Below the pieces are notes generated by a model, which saw only the letters and a program-made list of their open reading frames with translations, ran no database searches and was not told the origin of the DNA. From Epiperipatus broadwayi (lineage: Eukaryota; Onychophora; Udeonychophora; Euonychophora; Peripatidae): a DNA stretch of 64,000 bases. The stretch is from positions 19,713,611 through 19,777,610 of the forward strand of contig JAQFVV010000001.1 in the NCBI GenBank assembly GCA_028023455.1. The letters run 5' to 3'. Below, piece after piece: positions 1 to 14,004 of this stretch (its first letter is position 1; every line of letters begins with the position of its first letter). Made by a program: the position numbers and the translations under genes.

Positions 1-860
1 ATTTAATATATAGATATTAAATATAATAGTTCATATTCGTTGTAAATTTATTTGATAAATATTTAATGTAAATGATTAAAAAACATTATTGTTTAAAAAA
101 GCAAAATAGAAATATTAATTGAAACAAAAGAAAAATACTTTTTCTGTTAAGAGATTAAAATTTAAAATAAGCATTCCTAAATTAATGTTGAATATCAAAT
201 AGAATTTTAAAGTTTTAACAAAAGATAAGTTGATTTAATATATATTATTGTATCAAAAACCCTATTTATAATACATATTCATTATTCAAGTTTACTTTGA
301 ATAATAATAAAAAAAAAACCAAACAAACAATAAGAATAATAAAACCACACATTTTTCATAATTAATGGCACTAAACTTTCTCAAGCTAAATTATGAAAAA
401 ATCTATCAAATTCCTTTCTGTCTGTCTCTGTTAATGATTTATTCAATTACAGACTCAATAACAGCACAGCATGATATACATTAAATATATTGACCACTTG
501 TTTGAAATTAAAAAATTCCAGATTGAGAATAAAAAAGTATATAAAATCTTTCTTCATAAATTTTTTTCCAATGAACACTGAAATTTAGCATAAATTCTGT
601 TCAACTACTGTGACATTTCACAATTCAAAAGATTATTTCATCATAATAACATAATTATTTCAATTAAATTAATAATATAAAGTCTGACATTCTGCTAACT
701 TAATTTAATAAGTGAATGCTGCTTGGAAGGTCATGTGACTTTCAAATAGTAGAAATAGCTAGTTTGATTTTGAAATCTTTCAATTTATCATTACACCTGG
801 GTCTCTTTTTACATGGACTTATTTAACATGATTTTGAAGTTACACAATTTGTGTTTCACT
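1..860. other. AT-rich non-coding DNA
   Basis: No open frame or recognisable gene. Only A/T-rich single-copy-looking sequence with homopolymer runs. Confidence 0.6.
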
Positions 861-960
861 GGAAGTCGAACTCCAATAATGCGCTATTACTTTAAATAAT
901 AAATTTCACACACTTACGTTATATTGAAAGTAATAGCACATTATTGGAATTTGACTTTCA
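861..960. repeat. Imperfect inverted repeat (fold-back)
   Basis: The arm at 861-894 (core CCAATAATGCGCTATTAC) is matched in reverse complement by the arm at 923-960 (core GTAATAGCACATTATTGG). About 29 bp lie between them. The arms differ at a few positions. It could be a small MITE remnant or the stem of a transcript hairpin. No target duplication was identified. Confidence 0.7.
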
Positions 961-3900
961 TCTTAGTAATTTCAATATTTTCAGTGCTTTATAATAGCAA
1001 GATTTTATGCAATAATGAAATTAAAATCATGATTTCCACATTTTATGTATACACACATTAAATTTTACAAGATTATAATGTAAATTTGTTCAAACATTGA
1101 GCATGTTAATTTTGCATTTTAAATCACATTCTGTTTTTGCTTTTTAAAAAAGAACATAATCAATTATTAATCATTTAGTGTCCACAAGTTTATTTTTAAA
1201 AGGTCAGTAATAGCAATGGGCACAATTAAATTTGACAATTAAAAATTAAAATCTGATTTTTAATTGTAATTAACAATTTAAAAATTATTTACGAGGACTT
1301 GAAATTAATGTGATGTGAAATTTGATTTTCAAACGGAATTGAAAATTAAAGACAAAAATAAGAATTTAATTTTTAGTTGTTAGTTTCATAAACAATTAAT
1401 AAAATCATCGTCCCAAAGATTAATTACTGATTACGTTGACACCAGAAAACCATTGACACAACATGAGTGTGAAGTTGGCGCTAGTTGTTTGCAAACGAAC
1501 ATGTTTTCAGCAAATAGCTATAATAATTAAAACGTGTATAAAAAAATGTAAATTACTGTACTGTTAATTATGCATAAAAATATATTATTTTGAATAAAAT
1601 TAAATATTATAGTTAAAAAAAGTTTGTCTTGTATCAATTTTTTTCAAATTTGAAATTTTTTATTAGTCATATTTTATTTCCTTATTTTTTTTTTTTGCAC
1701 GAATTTTAAAGTAATTTTACGTTGGTGCTTTGCTTTTATGCAAATTTTGAAAAATCACAGACCGCATCCCCCCTTTTTCAATGTAAGTTACATATATTTT
1801 TGCACAATTTCATTTGTGCATGTTTTCGGAGGAACCTATCTATCGCGTAAAATGAGACCCAGGTGTATATTACTGCATTAAACCATTCAAACATTCTGCA
1901 TGGATGAAGAAAACGACTCTTATTAATGATATTCTGCAATATTCTAAAACTTAATTTTAATATTAAAGACCAATCAATATATTTTTATGTAGTTGGATAT
2001 TATATTTAATCTACTAATGTAGAAGAACATCTTTATTTTAATTGTTTAATGTACTAATAATATGAAGAGAGTGAAAAATGACAGACTCCTATAATGATTA
2101 TGTAATGATGAACATGCCATAACTTCCATGCCAAAGACTTACCAATATAAAATATATATAAAACATTCTAAAGAACATAAGTTTGATAGAGTAGCAGATT
2201 CTTGAGCTTAAAGACTATAGATCACATCCAGTTTTATCACTTCTAGTGCATGTCTTACAAACACTTGAGCAAATAAGTCATTCAATTAAAGTATTTTACT
2301 GAAGATAGAATATATTGGTAAGCTACAAATAAACAATACTGCAATCTTTTAAACCTTTGATGTTAAGAAGTTACAACATGACATATTAAATAGATATTTA
2401 TTCTTGAATTGCTTTGTATAATTCATATAAAATTCAACATTAATCATCTTTTTTTATTTATTTATTTCTCGAGTTAAGAATGGCTATATTCATTTATTTA
2501 CAGTATCTAAATATTCATCTACTGAGCAATGTCAGATAATCAGATAGGTTGACTGATGGTAACCCTGCCATAAAAAAAAATTCTAAGCAATAATTATAAC
2601 AGCCCAAAAAAATCTGCTTTATCAGACAGGGAAATGGCAAACAGACATACTTCTAAGAATCTTTACATATGTATTAATAATAAATTATGATGAACGCATA
2701 TTTATATATATCTAAAAGCACTCAACTTTATACAACTGAATTATCTTTTTCTTAATTTTAAAAGTTTTAATACTTGCCCCGATAAAATCAAAGTGGAAAA
2801 GTTCATTTATTATTATTATTTTTTAATATTGAGTTTAGATAATTGCATTAGAACAAGAAATTTAATGTGTGCCCATATTTATATAATCCATAAATAAAAA
2901 CTTTTAATCTATTTGTAGACTTTACTATTTGGCAGTAGCATCTTATAGCAGTTCTAAGTGGCTTTCTGTTATGATTGTACTACTTTTACATTGTCGCATA
3001 TTCATTTCCGGCAATATACAATAGCATCATTAAACATGAATTTGTTTATAGCACTGTACATATAACAGGTAATTCTATAAATTGTATAATGTTATTAAAA
3101 ATTATGATTACTATTTATTATTTTTGTGTAAACCTATATCTATCGCTTTTCAATAATAAAAAAATCATAAAATTGGAATAATGTTAAATAGTTATGAGTG
3201 AGTGACAGTTTATCAAAAAAAAAAAAAGATCATATTTTGAATAAATAAATAAGAAAGTTGGTTTGAAATAAGTTTATTCACAAATATGAAAACCATTTTT
3301 TACACAATAGTTTAGCATATGTATTATTTTTAATTGAAAGCATTTACACTGTTTCTCTTATATCTTAAATTTTAGCAATGATTGATATTATTGTCAGAAT
3401 AAATCCTTGCTATTCTTTATAAAATAATAATGCGATTAATAAGTCCCAATAAAAGGACTATTGTACATTATGTAATTAATGGATACAGTTTAGTATGTTT
3501 ACTATTTAGTAAATATAATACATTTATAATTTAGTGTGATGTATTACATTGCATTACATCTGAATGTCTTGAAAGCACTATTCTCTTACATCGCGAAAAT
3601 ATCTTAATTTAAATAATTTATTCAAGTCCTAAGTTATTATTGGATCACCAAACAATATAACTATCATGCATAAAAAATAACTCTCTAAAATAAATCACAA
3701 GTGCTACTCTAAAAAAACATTAAAACCATTCGAAAGAGTGACAAAAATTAATGTCAGGGATTGAAAGATCAAACCAACCATAGCATTCTTTTAAGCCAAG
3801 ATTCTCTTATATCATAATAGTTAGAAAAATAGAATTTCAAAGCTGATCAGGAATGGTTCTTGAAATTTAAAAAAATGAAACAGTCTTATTTCTCCACTAA

Positions 3901-5979
3901 TAAAAAAAATATGTATTATAAAAAAAAAGTAAAAGTAATGGTAATATTGTTTCTTTTTAAAATTTTTTAATAATTGTTTAATTAAATGTGTTAATAAAAT
4001 ATAGAATTAATGAAATATGAATAACTAATAAAACATAAATGTGTTAATAGAACATTATTTTTCAGTACTTTTGAAGTACTCTCTACAATAGTAAAAATAT
4101 GTGTTTGATGTTTTATATATATATATTTCAAAGTGAAAAAAAAAAAAGACTAACTCACTTAATGGTGGAAAGACTTATTCAATTCACTATTAATGAAAAG
4201 TATTACTATATACTACGCATATAAATACTTACACATTCACACATACTATCTTATTTCTAATTCAAAACATTTAATTAATGAAGTGTTAAATATAATAATT
4301 TTTATATTTATTTATGCCACTTAATGATTTACAGTAGATTTTTTTTTTATAATAAATATTTACTAAATAAAAATAACTATCATTATTTTATTTGTTTAGA
4401 AATATTTTATAAATAAAATAGTGTGATATTTAGAGATTATCATACTGCAAATATAGTGATTTATTATATAATTTTGAATGAAATGTCAATATTTTAATGG
4501 CTATAGTTTTTATATTTCTCTCGTAGAAAGCGTTTTTATACATTTCACAAATAATATTTTTCAAACCTATCCCCCAAATGGTTCATCAAATAAAATTTGA
4601 TGTTTTTTTCTTTCTCCTATAATGATAATAACCATCGTAAAAAAAAAAAAAAAAAGCAAATACAGTTTTTGATCAATTAAACACAAGGCAAATAAATAAA
4701 TAACATTTATTATTCTCTGATCTGCAGATAAATGTAGAATGTTATTACAAAATATCATATGAACATTGATTATCGCAGGATTACTAATATTTACTAGGTG
4801 AATTTTTATTAGAGAATGGATATTCAAATAGCTTTACTATTTTTGAGAAAGCCATAACATCATATTAAAAGTGCATGAAAAAAATTACGTTGCATGTAAT
4901 GACCTTATATGTATTTATCACTTTTTAATATATATATAAACTATAATAATTAAATAAAATGGCAATGATTTGTCCAAGTATTTACATGTACGCATGTGCA
5001 TAAAAGGCAAAGAATTAAATATCTGTTTTAGACAAGAAAAAACAGTAACATAAAAATGCATCAACATTTAAATAATACTAGTATGAGGTTGTGTGCAGCA
5101 TTTAATAGATTCATTCTTTAACTGCTGAACTAGACCTTATAATTTGATAGAACTAATATTTGAACTATTCCATAAAACAATAAAATCCTCAAATCACATT
5201 TGATACAGAAATATATACCATGATTTTAATAATATATGTATATGCAAAATTAAGTATATGTTCTCATAAAGAGATACATATAAAAATAAAACTAATATTT
5301 ATGACTAATCAAATAGATCAGCAAATCATAAATACATGATTAGACTTCATGGTTTATATAAATATGTTAACCTCCATTATTTAAAAGTTTAAAAATTCAT
5401 AAAGCATGTTTGTTATAATTACCATACAAATGATCAATAATATATAATTATCTGTTGTATCACTTTAAATTGTTAGATAAACTAGTATACATTATAGGAT
5501 AAATTTTTTGAGTTTCTCAATGCAATTTTCATTCTTGCAATGATGAAATATATCAGCATTATTGTTAATAGTTCTCTTTTTTTTCATTAATACATCTGAG
5601 AATTTAAAGCTTTTATAATGAATTATTAATCTCATAATATAATTAAAAATAAAACAATTTCAATTTACTTATTTATGTTTCAAATGAAAGTTTAATTTAG
5701 CGTGATTTGAATATCCACATGTTCATTTTTCGTTCTTGTCAATGGTTCTTTCATATCACATTCAAAGTGTCAATTTTTTTCAGTCTCATCTTCAAGTTTA
5801 ATATTCATAAAACACCAATGGAAATATTATAATTCAAATGACAATGATCTTACTACATCTAACAATCTTGCTCCTGCTTTTTATTGAAATTCTGCTCAAT
5901 ATCAATTTGCAATATATTTCATGAGGGTGTTGTTTATAAAAGTTTTTTAAAAAAGCAAAATACTAGAAATACACTTTTT
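961..5979. other. AT-rich non-coding stretch
   Basis: No gene supported. It holds scattered poly-A/T and short TA runs (for example near 4110 and 4930). Frames here are under 90 codons, with low-complexity translations. Confidence 0.6.
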
Positions 5980-6249
5980 TATGTTAAATGCTTTTATTGA
6001 TCATGTACTAAAAAGAAAAAATAATTGTTTTTTAACTATAGCTGGATTTTTTAGAAGTAACTTGAAATAAAGCATGGAAATCCAAAATTATTTAATTCAA
6101 TCTCTTGTTATATAAAATAGAAATTGATTTAATTAATTTCTCCCCCCCCCATGCTTTTATTTCAAGTTATACCTAAAAACTCCCATCGTGGTTAAAAAAA
6201 CAATTATTTTTTCTTTTTAATACATGATCAATAAACACATTTAATATAA
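5980..6249. repeat. Fold-back element, about 100-bp arms
   Basis: The left arm at about 5980-6078 contains TTATTGATCATGTA. The right arm at about 6150-6249 contains TACATGATCAATAA and matches in reverse complement over about 100 bp with a small number of mismatches. A spacer of about 70 bp includes a C9-10 run. The structure resembles a non-autonomous fold-back or MITE. Terminal target duplications are not evident. A transcript would form a long hairpin. Confidence 0.8.
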
Positions 6250-8631
6250 TTTTTTTTTACCTCTATTATTTTTAATTTTTTAGTGTTGGCATAATAAATG
6301 AAAATATAAAATTAAATTGTACTTTAAATTGGCTGGACGCTTATAATTGATACATATATATATATATATATCACTAGATATTTCTGCTATAGGTTAAAAT
6401 GTGTATCTCTTATGTATATATCATATTTAATACATGTACATAATAATATATGTGTATATATTGTAAATATATGTTTTAATTAATATAAATTTTATTATTT
6501 TATTTTTAATATTTTTTTTTTCAAATAAAAGTGTTTCTTTTGTGATCTACTGATTTTCTTTATAATATTGACAAGCTTTCTTTTCCTGGTATTTCTGCAT
6601 TCTTTTTTCAAACAGACTCTTATTATAATAATTTTTATTAGTCAATTATTTAGATTATAGATTATCCAAAAATGCATAATATTTTTGTAGTGCAATTTTT
6701 ATTACATCACTCTCACACAATGTAAGGAGTGGTTTCTATTCTCTTTTAATACCTTGTGGAGGGATGTAACCATAAACATAAGACCAAAGACATGTGAAAA
6801 AGATCTATGATCCCCAAGATGCACATTTTGTGCTGAATTACCACTCATCAATTGGCCCAAACCACAATCTCTTACATATATCCCTATCACTATTCAGTAT
6901 AGCAAAGTACTACAGTTTATTTGAAAAGTTTCAAATGTGTTGCCCTCACATCTTTGATACAAACCACTTAATGAAAGTATATTAATATTTTTTCTTGGTC
7001 ATATTTTATGATATTTTCCTTTTGTATTGCACTGAATATATATATGTCAAAGTAAAAAAAAATCTGTGATAAAAAATGTCTTAAATCTGTAAATTATTGT
7101 TGCATTTTTAAAAGTTTATTTCTTATTTATTGTTGTAGCTGTTGCAAATAACTATTTATACAAATGCATTATATAATATATATTAATTCTTTATAATCAA
7201 ATATTTTTTTCCAATTTAAGTGAAGTTTTTATTACTTACTAATCATTCCAACTGCCTCTTTGCCTCTATAAAGTGAACGTTTTTATTCATCTTCATTCAG
7301 AAGTTCCAAGAAATCATCTGACAATGTTACAGAATGGTGAGGGATTCACTGCACATTCAAAATTGTTTTTAAGATTTTGTTTAAGAAGACAGCATTTTAG
7401 ACTTTTTCTTTCCTCAAAAGATCATAGACAATCTATTTTAAATGAAATGTTTATTAACTTACTGGCTGTTGCAACTACCTTTTTGCCTTGGTGAAATAAA
7501 AAAAAATTGTTTCACTTATTTTTACTTCTAAGCACTAAAAAAATTGATATGATGTGTGAAATTTCATACATCCACTGCTCTTTATTTCTGAAAGTAATTA
7601 TTCTTTTTGTCAAACTACATGTCTGGCTGCTTATTAATGGAAACTGTGGATGTAAACTATGCTTTTTATTAAATATAATAAATGTTTATTTTACATTTTA
7701 ATTCAAGTTTTAATCAAATTATTAAATTAACACCAACTACTAAATAAAACATATATATTTATTGTATGCATATTGCTTGAAACTGATATTTATTTATGTA
7801 AGTAATTACACTAAGCAAATTAAAATGTTATTAAATTGAAAAAAAATTAATGACTTTTCATGATTATTACTTAAAAGCAAATGAAAGTTTTAAGAATAAT
7901 TGTTAAAGGTGATACTTGAAGTTATTGAATATTTTTCATATTTCCTCCACCAACTGTTTCATATCTATTAAACTAGTTGACATACTAAAAATATAAGGGT
8001 TTCAAATGGATTAGGATGGTATAATTTATATATATATATATATCAATTTTCAAGCAATTCTATTAAATTTAAATATATTAAACTTCAATTTTAAAATTAC
8101 ATTCTAACTTAAAAAAGACCAAAAGTTAACAAACAAACAAATTTTCCAAAAGCAATAAAAACATTAAAACCTATAAGGAATATCTGAATTTTCATCATCA
8201 TTTTAACTGTCAATTGATATTTCTATCATTATAATATTTGTATATATTTCTTTTTACTGTATTTTTACTTTTTTAAGAAATGTATTCAGGATTCATTTAT
8301 TTGTAATTAATAATACAATTTATGCATTATTTAATTTTGACCCCCCCCCATTTTAAATTCACAATCGTTTTTAAATAATTTGATTTTTTTCATTATATAT
8401 TCACTATAAAAGTTGTTTAGGGATAAAAATATATGATCATGTGATTTTTCTCAATATAAAAAATCTGATTCATCTCAGCATGTTTTATTGTAGTTTTTCA
8501 TTCTTTATAAAGATTATGCTTAAGAACGATGATGTTTTGGTTCATCAAGCTACATAATAAATGTTATAATTAACAAGGTACATATATACTTCTCCTTAAT
8601 ATATATATATATATATATATATAAACAAAGG
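6250..8631. other. AT-rich non-coding stretch
   Basis: Short frames at 6702-6985 and 7273-7494 have slightly more complex composition but match no family I recognise. TA runs lie at 6353-6371 and 8026-8042. Nothing else is supported. Confidence 0.5.
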
Positions 8632-8766
8632 AATGTTAAATATATAAATATTAGAACATTTAACCCAGAAAAAGTAGACATGCTTAGCATGATTAAAAGA
8701 TAAAATTTATAAATATATGTCTACATTTTCAGGGTTAAATGTCCTAACTTTTATATATTTAACATT
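8632..8766. repeat. Fold-back element, about 50-bp arms
   Basis: Arm 8632-8681 (AATGTTAAATATATAAATAT... CATTTAACCCAG) is inverted at 8719-8766 (CTGGGTTAAATG-like, ending TATATATTTAACATT). There are few mismatches and the loop is about 37 bp. A TA run (8600-8622) directly precedes it. It is probably a MITE or snap-back remnant. Confidence 0.75.
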
Positions 8767-10439
8767 ACAATTGTACTGAAAAGAGATAATAATACTAGTT
8801 ATCAAATTGACAAAGGAAGTAAATACCTCCCCCCAGACTATGACCTAAATGCACTGTAAATGTTGATCAAGAATACACTAAATTCACCTACTCTCAAAAG
8901 CTGGGTTCTTTACAAGCACACCTTTGTCAACATTGCTGCTAATTCAAAATAATATATATATATATTGACTTAGCTATTTTGAAATACGAACTCTAATGTA
9001 TTTATATATTAGTTCACAGAGGGCAGTACTGGATTTTTTAATCATGTGGGATGATTTAATTGCTTAATATTTGTATATTTATTTCAGTATAGCGTTATGC
9101 ACTGGGATTATTTTATATATATATCAAGCATGATGCATCTTGCTTCTCAACCTTTGCTGAAATTAATTCTTCAGAATTCTATTTCGTTGAAAGACTAATC
9201 TGTGTTAAGAAATTTTCAGCATAATCTTATATATAGTATAAGAAATTAAACACAATTGTTTTCATATTGCATTTATTAAATCTTTATCAGTTTCTATACA
9301 ATTTTCGATGCAATGATATCAATTATTTTATTTGTATTTTTGGCAATAATCTTAAGATTAATAAGGCCTATATATCATTATTAAAAATTCTCTATGTAAT
9401 TTACCAGTTCAAAACTCTTGTATGTAGCATAGTAGTAAAAAGTAAACAAATGATTTGCTTCTGGGTAATCATATGATCTTTGAGTACTAGAAGTGGCAGA
9501 TTTGACCAACAATCCAGGGGATTTTAATTCTCATGTTTCCATTTAACAACTACACTAAATCATAAAAATGATTACATATTATTCATTTTAAATATTATTT
9601 ATTTTTTGTTTATAACTGCTGCTTCATTTATAATTCAAACACTGGCATGTTTCTGTAAAAGCTCATTCAAGGGCTAAAATTCATTTTTGATTTCATAAAT
9701 TATATTAAAGACTAATTTATTTCTATTGTCAGCATCTTTGCAAAATGCAATTTCTGTTTGTCTTGATGTTCTTTAAAATTTCAAAGTTTTTTTAAAATAT
9801 CTTTATTCATATCAATTCTGACTTCTATTGTTTTCTAAAATTCATTATGATTTTTCATATTGTTTGAATTTAATCAAACTTTTCTCAGATTCATTTTTAT
9901 TAATTTAACTTACTGTTCATCTAGTTCCCAATTAATTTCATTTAAACTTTGAGTTAATTTCTGATATTACTCTTAAAAGTGATTACTATGTTTTCTATGC
10001 TTCTGAAAACATTTTCCCCTCTGGATATGTTTTCACTAATTTCATTGCAAATCCAAGAATTAATTATTTGAGTCACAGTTGTGGAGTTTCCATCAAATAA
10101 TAAATACTTTAAAAAACCCCCCACTGATAATAAAAAATTCACTGAATTCAGCGATATCATATTAGTCATTCTTATGTGTGTATATTCATAAATAATTGCA
10201 ACGCCACCATTTTCATTTCATACATTATTGCTAAAATACAAATTGTAGTTTAATGTTTTGTATAATATTTTATCTGTAGTTTATAAATAAACCCGAGAAA
10301 CATGCATTATAAAAGAAATAGTTATTGTTATTTAAAAATAAGTATTGATAAACTATTATATATAGATCTTTTGTATTTACTGAAATAGTTTATTATAGGC
10401 ATATTAAATTCTAATTCTCTTCCAATTTTCATTTGCCTG
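8767..10439. other. AT-rich non-coding stretch
   Basis: TA runs and T-rich sequence. The minus strand of 9650-10170 translates to K/E/N/I-rich, stop-broken segments. They could be a decayed coding relic, but I cannot assign them. Confidence 0.45.
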
Positions 10440-11070
10440 GAATCGGTAAATAATTCTCCAATTTTTTTTTACTTCTCATCAATTCTTTTTTGTATGCTTT
10501 TCTCTTTTTTTTTCCTGGCAGTGTTGACTTTCATATTTGTTTCAGTAATCTTTTCTGAAACATTCTCAGTAAAATGTTCATATCATTCAAATTGTATTGT
10601 TCTAATTTACTTTACTGCAGTAGTTACAATGTCCATTATTTCTCCAATTCTTTTATTATTTAGCTTTTCTCTTCTTCACTTATCTATAGATTTTTGATAG
10701 TAATCTGTTTCCATAGCCATCATCTTCATTTTATCCTTTAACAGACTTCACTATTATATACAATAAATTTTTTTTATTATTCTATGATATATTTACTCTT
10801 TATTAATTTATAATACATTTCTTATCTTACAATATCCAACTAAGTATTGCAATAGGTTTTACTCCATCCTATTTCTTTCTTTTAAACTTTCATCTATTAT
10901 TACTCTTTGCAAGATCATCATTGCTAGATATTTAAATTCTCATATTTATTATAATTTGTTGTGTTCCTTCCAATATCTCTGTATACCATTTTTGTTATAT
11001 TTACATCTAAGCCATGAGTGAAGAATCTCCATCTTTGAGGCCATTTCCAGATTTCCAAAGCTTTCACTAT
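10440..11070 (-). pseudogene. Decayed LINE: C-terminal reverse-transcriptase region and tail
   Basis: Read on the minus strand, this stretch gives a stop-broken but collinear series of LINE C-terminal landmarks. Near 10935 is FKYLAMMI, matching the FKYLG motif that follows the RT palm. It is followed by a long K/R/E helix-rich segment and a YCI...SLLKDKMK segment that corresponds to the YG-x-E-x-W region. At about 10560-10720 come METDYYQKS, RREKLNNKRI, IRTIQFE-stop-YEHF (the usual QL-W-GH element) and, after a frameshift, LPGKKKREKHTKK (the usual PG-RKRGRP-x-W element). This set of motifs is characteristic of RTE-like and related LINEs widespread in animals. Several TAA/TGA stops and at least one frameshift show that it is dead. 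The 5' part, with endonuclease and most RT motifs, was not found upstream. The assignment rests on motif order rather than alignment, and the boundaries are approximate. Confidence 0.6.
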
Positions 11071-14004
11071 TGTTCCAAGACATTTTCAAAAACATATATA
11101 AAATGGCCTGGTATAAAAGTTAAATTGAAAACATGGATGGTTCAAATATTGAATTAACAATTAAGTAAAATAAAATATTTATTTTCTCAATTACATTTAA
11201 TTTTTATAATAGTTTTGTAATGGTCCGGCTAATGATATAAGAAGAGAAAATTGCATCTGAGTATTTTCAGACCTAAGATCTTTGAGTAGGATGCTAGACA
11301 TGATGCTATGAAGTACATAATCTATGATTGCAGCTATTTTCAACAAATCAGTTAAATGTTCATTTATTAAATCCAAATGCATTTGGATCATTTAATCTAC
11401 ATCTTGATCCTTCATTCATTTCCATAATTCCCAGATTCAGACCAGGGAGAATTTGCTCTTGACTCTCTTAACAGGGATGCACCAATACCAGTTGTTGACT
11501 GCTGTACTTTTATATAGGTTACAATTAGTATAATTTATCTAGAAATAGACTAACTAAATTTCAATTTTATTATATAAGTATATTATATGTGTGTGTACAT
11601 TTGAGGCTACAGATTAATGACTGAATACTAAGTTGATTTAATAAACTAGAGAGACCAAATTAATATTAATAAATTCATTGCCATTTATTGGAAAATAAGA
11701 CAAAGATAAGTTCAATATGTTTAACAATATATATTTAAAAAATTATAATTGTTGATATCAGCAATGGACTTCTATCATATCAGTACTTTAACAAATTCAG
11801 ATTATCATCCCTATGATCCTTAGATAAAAATTCATTTTGGTGACCCCACTTATTGACAAAATTCGAATAACAAAAGAAAGAAAAATAAGCTTGATTTAAC
11901 ATAATACAAGTCTAAATATATTAATTTATAAATTTCCATTGAAGTATCAATTTACATGATGAATTCATATCCAATAATCTAAGTTAGAATTCCTCATGAA
12001 CCCCTTCCAAAATATATGCAAAGCTTATCATATGATAGCAAAAGGCATTCACAAAAAAGGGTTAGTCATTTATGCAGAAAAATAAAAGTAATGATAAGCA
12101 ACATAAATTTTGTCTCGATATGGTATATGTAATTAATGTAATAATAATAAACTCTCACCTTATTATCATGTAGTAAATGGTCAAATGTCAGTCACTATGG
12201 GTGAAAAAAGGTTAATGTAGATTTTATTTACAAAAGACATTCCAAGTAAAATTAACTATCCCTTCCCTATTTTCAATTTCTATTTAAGATTGACTTTCAT
12301 AAAAAATCATATCACAAAAAAAAAAAAATGTTACATTTTGAAGTATGAGACAAAATAAAAAAAAAAACAAACATTTACAACAGTAATTAAAAATTTAAAT
12401 AAATAATTACAATTTCATAATTTCTTTAAATCAATTGGATTTAAAATTGATGAGTTGACAAAAGACCTTCATATTTATATATAGTTCATATCTTACAGAA
12501 GACTCTCTTTAAATGAAGTACAGGCTGTTTATTGGCATTTGTTTGTTGTGCACTCAGAGCAGTTCTATCTTGCCCCCCACTTGGTCTTTCCACAGATCCA
12601 TCAGTAAGCATTTCATATGTGACAAAATGTTTCTTCAGCATTTCAAGAATAGATTAAGGAAATTCTCATGCTTCCATGGCAAGGAAAGCAATGATCCACC
12701 CATGATATCATCAGTTTAACAAGAAAAAATCGTGTGGTGGTTAATTATAAATGATTTTTTAAAATTAGCTATAGGTGGCATTATACAGGTTTTACACATG
12801 ACTGAAGATTATTTCAAAGTTATATTTTGAATACTAACAACCTTTAATATTCCTGGATTCGTTTCAACTAGAATGGTTATGAATATTTGATATAAGATAT
12901 GTTTCAATTGAGTTTCTGACTTTATTCATTCAGGTTAAATCCTTATTCTTCTTTTCTTTAAATATTTCTTTTACTTATTATGGTGTTATATGAAAATTAT
13001 GTGGAACAACACATCCAATTTTTCTTGTATTCTAAAAAAACATTTTCTCTTTTTCTTGATTTTGTTCTTTTTTTAGCAGGTAAGTAATTCAGAAAGATCA
13101 AGCAAGCAAAAAAAAATATATATATATATTTTATCTTGCATAATTCTTGTTGTTTAGTGTATTAAAAATTTCATTTTTTTTACAGCCATATTTTCTTATT
13201 ATTATGCATATTATATTATTGACGATCACTTTAAAGTAATATAAATTATCATTTTGTTCTCATACTTGTTTGCATGGTGACTACTTTGACTTCTGTTCAT
13301 TTCCAAAATTGATAAATATCAGTCCAGGTCATTATACTGTTTAGACTAGTGACATATAAAACAATAGAGACAAATTCATTATAGGATGAAATATATATAT
13401 TTGTATTACTTATTTTTAAAGTATTTAACTTTGTGTGTTTTCATTATTAGGGATTTTCCTAATTATTTATATATATGCGACAGGAGAAATTTTTTTTTTT
13501 TGCAAATTTAACCTTTTTTGTCATTTGTTAAAAAAAAATATATCACATAATCACATCAAGTTATGTTTTGAGATTGTAGATTAACACGTCTACTGTGTAT
13601 CAATTAAAATTTATTATTTGAGCTAAGTATAAGTTAGGAATGGGCACAATTGGTGATATGAATAGTCATGTGTTGTTTGAATCAAGCTTGTAAACTGCCC
13701 TCACAACTTCTAGTTCATTCTATCAAGTGTAATATTACAATAAACTATTTATATTGTGTGTTGTGACTGATTGTAAATTTAATCTAAGATGCTATTGGCA
13801 TTTTGTTTACTTTTGTAAGGACTTTCATATACTAATTGTATATTCTAAAAAATAAAATTGCATTTTTACTTTGTTTTATTATTATTATTTTGCATTTTTT
13901 TTATTTTTTATTATAATGACTACAATGGTTAACATTTTAAAAAAATGACACAGAAAATTGCATACTTTAATAAAAAATGAATCAATGTTTTTTTAAAAAA
14001 AACA
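11071..14004. other. AT-rich non-coding stretch
   Basis: No gene supported. The interval 12500-12720 is less AT-rich and translates on the minus strand to a 55-codon open stretch containing LTDGSVERPSGG. This faintly recalls an RNase H core, but not enough to call it. Confidence 0.45.

Noticed and set aside
6702-7494. Short frames of moderate complexity
   Set aside because: No recognisable motif on either strand and no splice-site context.
9650-10170. K/E/N-rich minus-strand translation as a LINE ORF1 or coiled-coil protein
   Set aside because: Such composition is expected from AT-rich DNA; too many stops and no motif.
12513-12719. Minus-strand LTDGSVERPSGG as an RNase H domain
   Set aside because: Only one short motif matches; downstream residues do not follow an RNase H pattern.
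1210-13650. Shared AATGGGCACAATT at about 1216 and 13638 as hAT termini
   Set aside because: The similarity does not extend beyond 13 bases and no inverted partner or target duplication was found.
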